DNA from: Pleodorina starrii
Lineage: Eukaryota; Chlorophyta; Chlorophyceae; Chlamydomonadales; Volvocaceae
DNA length: 64,000 nucleotides
Assembly: GCA_030267565.1 (NCBI GenBank)
Contig: BRXU01000013.1
Coordinates: forward strand, 784,001-848,000
Direction of reading: 5' to 3'
Position numbers and translations under genes: made by a program. This document shows positions 25,146-34,807 of this stretch, piece after piece. Numbering within the stretch: position 1 is the first letter of the stretch; every line of letters begins with the position of its first letter. Under the pieces are notes generated by a model. It was not told where the DNA came from. It saw nothing but the letters and a program-made list of their open reading frames with translations, and made no database searches.

Positions 25146-28100
25146 CGGCCATGCCGGTGGTGGACTGCTGCCTGTGGGGGACAGACCCATGGGTCAGAGG
25201 CGAGCACGCAAAGAAATGAAAGGTCTACGGGTGCTTGGGGTGATGTTTGTATATAGTGACCATGATGACCAGTCATGTCGCTCACTGCCTACCAAGGGGA
25301 CACTACATCGTCATTTAAGGAAGGGTGCAGGAAGGTGGCACATGCCATCGGTTCACGATCGATCGACGACGTTGAGACGTTGAGACGCCATCTTGCCCTT
25401 CTCAGATCATTATTATTTCGTCTTCTCCCTCTCCCTTTTGGCTGGCCACGAGCCTTCTGTAAGCAGTAAAGGCTTATCCCGCGGATGCTCAGGAGCCAGG
25501 CTTACACTCCCCCCCTTAGAGTGAGCCGTCCTCGGCGTCCATGCATGGGGCCTCCCCACCCTCGCAAGGGTTTTACCCGATAGCCATGCGCTTTGACCAG
25601 GAATCGAACCGGCGACCTCCCGGGCACGAGGTCGTACGGCATAGGTCTCGATACCAATTGTAAGCAGTAAAGGCTTATCCCGCGGATGCTCAGGAGCCAG
25701 GCTTACACCTTCCCATCCGCCCCCATTCATGCGCGGATTAGAGTTGAGACCCCGCCCCCGCCCCGGGGCCCTAGGCCCAAACCCACCTGGAGAGAAGGGC
25801 CGGGGGCAGCGAGATTGCGGTCATGGGTAGCAGCGGGTCGTCGTCCCCATCCAGACCGGGCAGTGGCGCGTATTGAATGAGGGCGGGGGGCCAGGGCGCA
25901 TCCAGAAGGGCCTGCGGGGAGACGGGTTATAAAGAGAATTTCGCAGAGGAGAAGGAGGCGGCGTTAGCGAGAAGGAGACGGGTTAGGGTTGCGAAGAGGA
26001 ACCGCAGCGGCAGGCGACAGAGGTAAGCCCGGGGCATGCGAAGGCAGCAGCGGGCAATGCGGCACGGCGGCGAGAAGGGAGGGGCTGGGAGGCTGGGCAG
26101 CAAGTTCAGCGACCAGGGTCGGTGTCGGCCCGGTACTCTTGGAGGGGTTGTTTCGCGCCGTATGCCGTAACCCAGGTACTCAAGTACGGTAACATGGGCT
26201 TAGGGTTTATCCCCCGAACCCAGGTACACAAAGTAACACGGGCAGCTGCTGAGGCCGGCAGCATCTGTCGGTGTGCGCACCGCACCTGCTGTGCTGACAG
26301 GGCACAGAGCAGCGCGTTGGTGGGGTTCCAGAAGGCCACAATGAACGAATCGCCCTCTGCGGAACGGAACAAACCGAGCGAGGAGCAGCGGCAGAGGGAA
26401 AGCAGTCAAGGGAAGCAGCATTGAAAGGAAGCAGCGAGTGGGAAGAAAGCGAGCGAGCGGGAAGAAAGCGAGAGCGGGTGGAGGCGTGGGGCAGGTGGGG
26501 AGGGAGCGTGTGGGTGGGAACACATGGCAATCGGAGCCGCAGCATCGCCGGTCGACACGTTTGTACAGTCCGCGCCATGGCGCTGTGTTGACCAGCTACG
26601 GCGTAATGGCAAAACACGGGGGCACCCGTGTTACTTGTCCACCTTCCATCGTGCCTTTTGCAATTGCTGCTGCGGTGCACGGCGTGCGGTGCACGCTGGC
26701 AGGCGCTGGCTCTACCCTTGCGTGGGTCTACGCGTAGGGCCGGCCTGCAGTAACGACATCAACACCAACACCAAAATCAACATTATCACACAAAAACAGC
26801 AAAACAGCCAACACATAAAAAAAGCAAAATTAGGCAACGTACTGTAAGCACACATAGATATATTACCTGTAGCGCACTCATAGCCCGAGTTTGCGGCGAT
26901 GGCCCGCCTCATAATTCCGTGGTGCAGCGACAGCGCCTCGTTCATGACCTCTGGATCCAGCTGCTCCCACAGACTGAGCGGAAGGAGGGCGGGAGAGTGC
27001 GATGCGTCATTGGAGGGAGCGGAAGGAGGGGGAGGAGGGGGAGCGGAAGGAGGGGGAGTGTCATGGCAAAAGGTGATACAGCAGGGAGGAGGTGGATGGG
27101 GCGCAAATCCGGGACGGGGTTCGAGGGAGATGTTTGAACAGGCCAAATCGACACGCCGAAACCCCAACAGAGGCCATGGGCAGGCGCGCCAACTGACGGA
27201 GAAGCGCAATGGCCGGGATACGGCAGAACGGTTGGAGGTATGTGTGACGACTGACGAGTTGAGCGTGGCTGTGGCGACGACTGATATGCGTCCTGCAATC
27301 CTGCTTGAACATCCGCACATCCCACTCCACTGCGCAGACCCACTGCCGTACCTGGTACTGCTCTGGATGTCTGTCGGCTCCGAAACCACACGAAAGCCAT
27401 GCCACGATGCCGGGCGTGCCACGCGATGCCAGGCGTGGGTAGGGATGCAGCAGGAATCATGGTGTCCAGCAGGAACGGCGGAAACGTCACCGGTATGTCG
27501 AGTGAAAGCGGCAAGCAGCAGCGGAGTCAAGAGGTGACCCAGCCCCGCCATGGCCGCTGCAGCCTTGGGCCCCCACTTCCCCCGTTTCCCTTGTTTCACT
27601 TTCCATGGCAAGGGCGACTTGACCGAATTGACAGGTCATCCAAACAGACGAACACCGGCAAGTGGAGACCAGTGAGTACAAGTTGTAGGATGGGAACATG
27701 GGAATGCAGAATGCGTTCGGTTAAATCCTGGGATTGGCAGTAGCGTCAACCAGACGAGTACGACAACAGCAGTAGCCACGGGCGGTGCTTCGCTTCACCC
27801 TCATGCATGGCTCGCCACGAAAGGAACCGAGCAACAAGGCGAGCAACAAGTGACAAAGCACCGCCACCACCACCGCACCCATCCACCCACCCACCCACCC
27901 ACCGGTGACAAGAAGCGTCGTGTCCAGGCCCGCCCCGGGGGCCGCCGCCACGCCCGCCCTCCTCCCCCTCCAGCCCCGCCGCTTTGAGGAAACCGCCCAG
28001 CACGCAACCGCCACCAGCAGCACGCAACCGCACGGCGCCGCTATCAGTGCGGCCACGGTGGTGGCATGGTACCGGCCGGGGCCGCTAGCGGCGGCGGCGG

Positions 28101-31100
28101 TGTCGCCGCCGCCTCCCAGCTCGTTCGGCGCTGGTGGCACCGGCGGCGATTTCGGAGCGACCCAGTTCAGCGTCTGTCGATAGAGCGGCGCGAAGGTTCC
28201 GGAGCCGCTTTGCTCGTCAACCACCGTCGCCACAGCCTTGGCGATGACGGCGACGGCGACGTTGACGGGCGGCGGCACAGCGACGGAGGCGTAGGTGTAC
28301 ATAGAGGCGGCCACGGTTGCTGCCATACTGTATGCAAAGGCAGCCAGCCGGGGGTAAAAAGAAGATACCGCAGCGGAGATACGATGGAGACGGCGTTAGC
28401 GAACGGACCCGGGGGTGGGGGACACACACAGCAGAAGCGGGAAGGGGGGAAAGGGACGTCGGGCCGTTGAGGATGGAAGAGAAGGGGCGGGGACGGGCAG
28501 CGGAGCGAAGCGGAGGTTCGTTGGGAACCGCACTCTTGGTCAAGGACGCGGTGGGGGTGCGGTCCCGGGGAGCGATACCGGCAGCAGCTTTGGCACGTGA
28601 CGCTTATCATGCGCGCCGCCGCTGTATTTGCCAGCAGCACACACACACACACGCACGGCACGCCCAGGCGGCCCCCGCGCACGCCGAAGCGCTTGCGCGC
28701 GTGTCAAATACAGGCTGGATGCATTGCCGCGCGCATGCGGGACGCCTCGGCCCGGGACCCCGGCCAGCCAGCCCACATCCCCGCAGTCCCCTTCCCACGT
28801 CCCTAGTCGTCCTCTCACGTGACGTTGATGTTTCCCGGAAACTTTGCTTCGAAGGCCTGGTTGGGGTTGTCCGTGGCGGCCCGGCAGGCGGCGAAGAAGC
28901 GCTCCACGTCAGCTGGGTGGTACCCCGCCGCCACCCACTTGGTGCGAGCCTCAGGCCGCAGATCGGCCTCGCGAAGGGGGGAGGTCTCTAGGGGCGGGGA
29001 GGAAGGGATAAGTGTAGAAAGTAAAACGGGCCGACCATCAGTCGTACTTGGACAGGCTGACATACGAAGATGAAAGCAAGCAGTCCGAAAGGAATACCGA
29101 TGTGTAGGAGGGCTTACTTAGGGAAAAAGAGCGTGTGGGATGCAGCGGGAAGGGCCGTCGTACTAACCGACACAGCAAGCCCCTCCCACAAACCGGCACC
29201 CACCACTCCAGCCGCCCTTTCCCTCCCCATGCTTCCTGGTTACATTCGTCTTCACTTCGTATACCAGCCCATCAGCTTGTCTTTTAAGGCTATATGTCCC
29301 ACTTTCCTCCCCAGCTGGAGCGCGAGCGGGAGTGAGTGGGGAATGAGCTGGTCATGCCCCCACGCGCACGCGCGCACGCACGCATGCTCCCCATGCCTTC
29401 CACGCCTCCCATGCACGCATGCACGCATCAACGCACGTATGCTCACACATCCAAAGTAGCGTGCGCGCGCATACATACACACATGCACGCACACACGCCC
29501 ACCCCCAGCGCACGCATACGCAGTTACACACCCAGGCACCCAGTTACGCACCCAGGCTCGGGTCCAGTAACAGGGCTGCTCCCGTGGAGCCCAACACGTC
29601 GGGACTGGCCAGATAGCTGAACAGGCTGCACCGGGGGGAGAGGTGGGTTGACGAGGTAGACGGGAAGGGAAAGGAAGGTGGTAACGATGTATGTGGCAGT
29701 CGGGAAGGAAAGGAAAGGAACGTGATGGGGGGTGCCGTGGGCTTGCGCCTTTGGCAGTTCACAGCATCGCGGTCTTGAGGGTACTTCAGGAGAACGGCAG
29801 GTGAGGTGAGGAATACTGTTGCGAAGGAAAGGGCTGGAAGGGATGAATGGAGGGCGGAAGGAGGCGGAAGGAGGCGCTAGCTGGAAGGAGGAGGGCGGCA
29901 GCCAGGCGGTGGCCAGATCAGAGGAGGCACCGCAGCAGTGCTTAGCACCGCCCACCTCTGGCGAGTTCCGTGGGGAGGAGGGGGCGCGGCAGGCAGGGAG
30001 AGGGGCGGTCTTGCACTTGTGCTTCCGTTTGCCTGCTCTCGTTACCTGCTTTTGTTTCTGTTTCCGCTACCCGTTTTCGTTTCTGTTTCTATGACCTGCT
30101 ACGATCTGCTTCCGTTTCTTGTCCCCTCGTGTCCTCTCTGCTCACATTGCAGCGCCACGACAGCAGTTTCAAACTTTCAATGTCGCAAAGGGGCCAGGGA
30201 GGGGAAATCACTCACGCATATGCGTAGAACTGGTACTTTGGAGGCGACTGGGCGTTGATCATCACGACCACATTGTTGGAGGGGGTGGGCTGGTTGACGG
30301 GCCTCAGCGTGCCATCCTGCGCGTGAGAGAACCCAGAAAGAAGTGAAGAACCATTACACAGGAGAACAGGAGATCACTCGCTGGCCCCCAACCCTCCCCC
30401 TCCCGTTCCCACACATCGCCGGGTCGCAATACAGAAAGAAGAAAGCCGTCCAAACCGCACCGCGTCCGGTGCCTTGGCGGTGGCAAGTGGGCAGGTGTCC
30501 ACATCGCAGGGCACCAGCCGACCCGTGGGTCGGTGCAGCACACGCGTGGAGCCGGGAAAGGGCGCGATGCCAATGTTGCCGCGCATGGCGGCGTAGGCGG
30601 GCGGCGCGCCGGGCGCGTAGGCGGTCTTGAAGGTTGTGGTGGAGGAAATGGACATCAGGCAGCGGCCCTGCAGGAAGTACTGATCCTCGAAGGCCGAGCA
30701 GTTGCCTGAACAGGAAACCGGGGGATAACATCGCAAGGAAAACATGGCGGGCAGCGGGGCTCGGCAGGGTGGGGCAGAGGTTTGTACACATTCGCCTCAT
30801 CATGAGGAAACGGTTGCCTCATCAGGGTTGTATTCGAAGCACAAACTTTGCGGGGCAAGCACGCCGCAGTACGGAATTTTAGTTGTACAAACGTTATGGG
30901 ATTAACAGCCGGTACGACAGTACGGATTGAAGCGGCCGGCTCGTTGCTCACCGGATCGTGGGCCCGCCAGTCGTAGCCGGCGCAGCACGTTGAGCGTCTC
31001 CACCATTGCGCTGCTGTTGGCCAGGTTGGCCAGCGTGAGGGGGTCCAGGAACAGGCCCTGGGATGACCCATGGGTCTGCACGAAGCTGGCAAAGATGAAC

Positions 31101-34100
31101 TGCACGGTGAAGCCATCCACGAAGCAATCTGGGTGGTGGGCCGAGGGGAGAAGACGATTCAGCAAACGGCATGCACGGGGACAAGGGGCGAGGCGTGTTG
31201 TTGGGGCCGTCGGGCTGCAGGAGGGGTTTCGGTTTGGAGATGGCGTGGGATCGCGGGTTTCTGAGCCTTTGGCCCCCCGGGCACGCTGATTCTTGTCTAG
31301 GTCTGGGTGTGCGCCTCTGCTGCCCTGGGTCGCCTCGGGTGCAGTGCACGAAAGGGCCAGCAGTTGGCCCGTTGGCTCTACCCTTCCTTAGAGCCTGTAC
31401 CCAACTGTAAGCACCACATACACAACCACACACACACACTGGCAATCCTCTGGGTCACACAGAACCAATCAGCTCACTGGGCGGCGTCATGCAGACACCG
31501 AAGTCCGGCTCGCCATCTCCGTTGAAGTCTGCGGTCAGCGGTGACGGGAAGACGTATCAGAGAGTGCGACTGTATGGGTTCGATTCGAGTGGAAAGATTC
31601 AGGAGAGCGTGGATGTCAAAGGGCGGAGCAATATATAAACAACCCACCGGGCGGGAGGCGGGGGGGGTGTCACAGCGTAGGTATTGCAGATCTGCGGTGA
31701 CGGGGCCCCTGACAGGCGTCCCTGGCATAAGTCTTGGCATCAGTCCCCGACCTCCAGTCCCCGGTGTTAGTCCCCGGTTCGAGTCGCGTCAATGCCTGGT
31801 AATCAAGTGGAGCCTGAGCGGAGGGCCGTTCTGCGACAACAGCCCCCTCGTCCACAGAACGATACAGCGAGCGTGCCCCAGCCCGTTCCCTGGGCGAAAA
31901 CCCATACCCAGGTCCGGTGCCGTACTGTACCGTACCTTTGCCGTTGTACTTCTCCGCCAGCGCCAGTACGGCATCCCAGGTGAGCGGTACATCCAGTCCG
32001 TCGCGGCGGAAGGTGGATGCGTGGTAGAACAAGAAAATGGGCGAGGTGGTCACAGGAATGGCCACCACCTGAATGTGGAGGTCGGAGGGGGGTCGGAGGG
32101 GCTTAGGGTTTTAGGGTTTTAAGGGTTTTGAACGGACCGGGGTATTGAACTCAAAAACCGTATGTGAGTGTCTCTCCCTCCCTTTCTCGGCCTCGTCTCC
32201 CATTTTATGTATGTATGAGAGATACGCGAGAGCAAGACCAGAGCACCAGGCATGGAGAAATAAGCAGCCATGGGCGGTACCTGTAGACGGAGCCCCCCGT
32301 CCCGGACCCGAGCCCTTGCGGTCCCCTCGCGTCCTCACCTTCCGCCCTCCCCAAGCGCCCCGTGCACTCCCCGCGCCCCGGCCCGTTGCCGTACCTTGTT
32401 GCCGTACACCACCATCTGCTCGCGCATGGTTTTTTTCACTTGGAACCATTTGAGCTGCAGATCCTCCCCCACCAACGGACTCAGATCCAACAGCTTGCCC
32501 GCCTGTAAAGGGGCTGGTTCCTCGGTTAATCGATCGCTTGGTCGGCTCGTTGGTTACCGTATTAAAACTCACGGATTCCTCCGGCGTATCGGGGCCGGGT
32601 TTCGCGGGTTCCACTCCACTCCCATGTTCGCCTCTGTCGCCTCCGTGTCATCGCTGTGGTTTCTGTTTACCGTATTTAAGTAACCAACTCATTTCCCGGC
32701 TCCCCAGTCGGCTGCCTCCGTGGACTGTCTTTCTCAGTTTCTCTACCCCACTCCCCACTCCCGCCCACTCTCTCTCACACACACACCTGCTCCATGTTCG
32801 GCATGAAGGAGGGCCCAACGATGAACGCGTCAGCCCCGCCGCTCAAATCGGCCGTGTCCACCACCGGAGGGGGCCGCTCGATGGCCGCGCGTGTGGCAGA
32901 GCCCGTGCTGCCCATGCGCGTGCTGAAGTTGAAGTACCTTTGGGGAGAAACGGGCAAGAAAGGAAAAAGCCGCCCGTCAGTGTGCGAAGGGAAGCGGCGC
33001 GGCGGCCCCCCACGCGGAGGTCCGGCAGAGTGGAGCCAACTGTAATAACCACCACACCCACATACACACACTGCCGCCACCAGCGCAATGAGCCGTTGCA
33101 GTGCAGTAGGCCCACGGCTGCTGGCTAAGCCGCCCTGCTACCTCAGGCCTCCCCCGCCTGGGCCTCCCCCGCCTGGGCCTCCCCCGCCTGGGCCTCCCCC
33201 GCCTGGGCCTCCCCAGCTGGGGCTTCCCCCTGCAGTGCAGTTTGCATTCCGTGGTCTCACTGCCGGAAGCCTCGCCCCTCGCCCCTCCCCGGGGCCTCGC
33301 CCCTCGTCCCATGCATCGCAGTCATATCCTGCCCGCCTGAGGATTGCGCCCCTGCCGCCGCTGTGGCTGCCGCTGCTGCCGCAGCCGTTGCGGCTGCCGC
33401 TACTGCTCTAACGGCACGGGGCACCAGCACTGCGTGAGATCGAAACCCGTAATCCCCGCCCATGAATTGCAGATCCAACGGCCGCACTCACAAGGGGATC
33501 CTGCGGGTGCGTTGGGAGCGGGAGCGTGCGTTGTGGCACGGCAGAGGGCCGTGCGGGACGGATCAGGGCAGGACAGGTCAGGCGTTTGGGCGGAGGCCGA
33601 CCTTCCGGCCGGGACAGGGACAGGGACAGGGCGTGCGTGAAGGCAAACCCGAAGCTCAAGCGACGGTGGCCTGGGAGTCCTGGTCCGGCCAGATCGATGC
33701 GACGATCCCAGCTATATTGATTCCAGCTACAACCGGCCCGGATCTCCAACCGGATCCTGTTTCCCTTCAACCAATGCTAAGCCGGCCCATCCACGCACCC
33801 GCTCGCCACGCTGAAGTTGGACCCCAGGCGATGCAGCTCCTGATACAGCCGGGCGGTGCCGGCCAGCACACGCAGGCGCTGCAGCGTGAGGGCGAGGGAG
33901 GACGGCGATTCGTATTCACACAGGATTTTACGGAGCGGGGCCACGGGTGAGGTCGGTTGATGGTTTGGCAGCAGCGGGTGTTGATGAGAGGGTGTAAAAC
34001 GGGGGGGTGTTGTGCCATAGGGGAAGCGGGATGCACGGATGCCCGCAGGCTGCCGGGCTGGAGCTGGGGCTGCGGACCTGGGTTGGCCGTTCAGGGAGAT

Positions 34101-34807
34101 GGGGCCATGCGGGGATGGCATGGTGCCGGTGCTTGGTGTTGGTCCCTGAGGCAAGTGGACGTCATGTTGCAAGGGCAGGCCATCTAGGGTCCCTGAAGCC
34201 CGGGCGCATCCATGCCAAGTTACGGATGTGTTTAATGGAACACGTCGGCTGAGGCTTTACGATAGACAGAGGCAACTTGGCGACAGTAATTTAAGCCGCA
34301 CTTGTGAATGAAAACAATGCTCCCAGTGCAGCTTCGTACCCGAACGCCTGGGTCGTCAACAAATTGAACGCAGGCATGGAGCATGGACGATAGGACCACG
34401 CGGAGACGTGAGGAGCTTTCGTAGCGATTTGTGAAGCCCACATTATCGCAACTGTAAGAATAACAATAACGGTCGCAGCGTAAGCAAACACCCAGGTACG
34501 TTGGGTTAAAAAGGCACGTCGGGGCGGTGACGCTAACAGACCAAGGCATCAGGGCAACGCCGCACTATAAATAGTATTACCTTGATCCCACGGGGTTGAT
34601 ATAAAGCTGCACGCAAGTTCTGTTCACACTTGCGACGACAGCAGAATCGTCCGCTGCAATCGCTGCTCCACGTAACCCTCTCATATGATTAACAGCTGCG
34701 CTAACATTGTACGCCTGGGCGCAGACATGGAAAATGCGCAATACGAGGAACAACAATACGCCGCTGCGACACGAAGGCGGCATCGCCATTTTCAGGCTGT
34801 TCACCAT
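19807..34807 (-). CDS. Receptor-type class III nucleotide cyclase with a solute-binding-protein-like ectodomain
   Basis: Makes cAMP or cGMP; the substrate cannot be read from sequence. Exons: 34581-34807, 34302-34451, (33.8 kb unresolved), ~33261-33480, 32787-32937, 32395-32502, 31936-32068, 31466-31528, 30952-31128, 30461-30705, 30216-30316, 29552-29625, 28819-28987, 27903-28327, 27352-27370, 26867-26973, 26286-26356, 25787-25911, 24019-25171, 22714-23499, 21889-22296, 20391-21737, 19807-19884. From 32937 onward every junction agrees in phase (about 1,910 codons). The order is: signal peptide (SGVLLFLVLRIFHVCAQA); SBP-like ectodomain (GPSFMPNMEQAGKLLDLSPL, IPVTTSPIFLFYHASTFRRD); EF-hand-like DFNGDGEPDFG; TM helix (ATTVAALIAAPCGCVLLVAV); C1 half (TDIQSST, EGDSFIVAFWNP, RGLRVRMGMWTGV); C2 half (VVGLPTLLAWNR, LEHELAEE, RGLRLRWGIASG). 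Long Ala/Ser/Gly insertions interrupt both halves. The joins at 33.3-34.3 kb and the exact ATG are uncertain. Confidence 0.9.
20120..20182 (+). repeat. (GGCA)n microsatellite
   Basis: Tetranucleotide ggca/agca units in the last intron of the cyclase gene. A similar tract occurs at 46797-46880. Confidence 0.85.
21839..21877. repeat. AT-rich hairpin filling a short cyclase intron
   Basis: Two 17-base arms (ataatttcaagtgtaaa and tttacacttaaaattat) pair with one mismatch around a gttaa loop. They sit in an almost pure AT stretch (21780-21880) within the 151-base intron 21738-21888 of a strongly GC-rich gene. Confidence 0.8.
25459..25708 (-). mobile_element. SINE-like element with an internal Pol III B box
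   Basis: On the minus strand, a tRNA-like segment carries a perfect B box GGTTCGATTCC (25600-25610). It is flanked by two ~49-bp direct repeats (25459-25507 and 25660-25708; gtaagcagtaaaggcttatc on the plus strand). The ~200-bp unit therefore looks like one full copy plus a partial tandem copy. It lies in the cyclase intron 25172-25786. The tRNA part lacks a clean cloverleaf and is not a functional tRNA gene. A tRNA-derived SINE fits best. Confidence 0.65.
25927..25970 (+). repeat. Dispersed ~55-bp intronic repeat, copy 3
   Basis: ATAAAGAGAATTTCGCAGAG followed by GGCGGCGTTAGCGAGAAGG. Lies 15 bases from the 3' splice site of the cyclase intron preceding exon 25787-25911. Confidence 0.55.
27352..27370 (-). 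other. 19-nt microexon carrying the cyclase metal-binding Asp
   Basis: Bounded by a gacag acceptor and a gtacgg donor. It takes one base from the upstream exon (codon for D) and lends two bases to the downstream exon, giving VT-DIQSST-SLWEQ. Without it, exons 27903-28327 and 26867-26973 do not join in phase and the hallmark DI..S block of class III cyclases is absent. Confidence 0.85.
28354..28410 (+). repeat. Dispersed ~55-bp intronic repeat, copy 4
   Basis: gtaaaaagaagataccgcag, then gagacggcgttagcgaacgg and acccg. It sits ~27 bases upstream (in gene sense) of the acceptor of cyclase exon 27903-28327. In gene sense it supplies a gctaac branch-like motif and a pyrimidine tract. Confidence 0.65.
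29353..29510 (+). repeat. Alternating purine-pyrimidine (CG/CA-rich) tract
   Basis: Runs such as cgcacgcgcgcacgcacgca and cacacatgcacgcacacacg in a cyclase intron. Low complexity and potentially Z-DNA forming. Confidence 0.6.
32100..32131 (+). repeat. Interstitial telomere-like (TTTTAGGG) tract
   Basis: Three near-perfect ttttaggg units in the cyclase intron 32069-32394. TTTTAGGG is the telomere repeat of Chlamydomonas-type algae. A more degenerate tract lies at 59535-59590. Confidence 0.6.
33145..33222 (+). repeat. 15-bp tandem repeat (cctcccccgcctggg)
   Basis: About five copies in the cyclase intron between ~33260 and 32938. Confidence 0.9.

Noticed and set aside
25590..25670. tRNA gene on the minus strand
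   Set aside because: The B box is perfect, but acceptor and D stems do not form a cloverleaf and the unit is embedded in a repeated element. SINE-like origin preferred.
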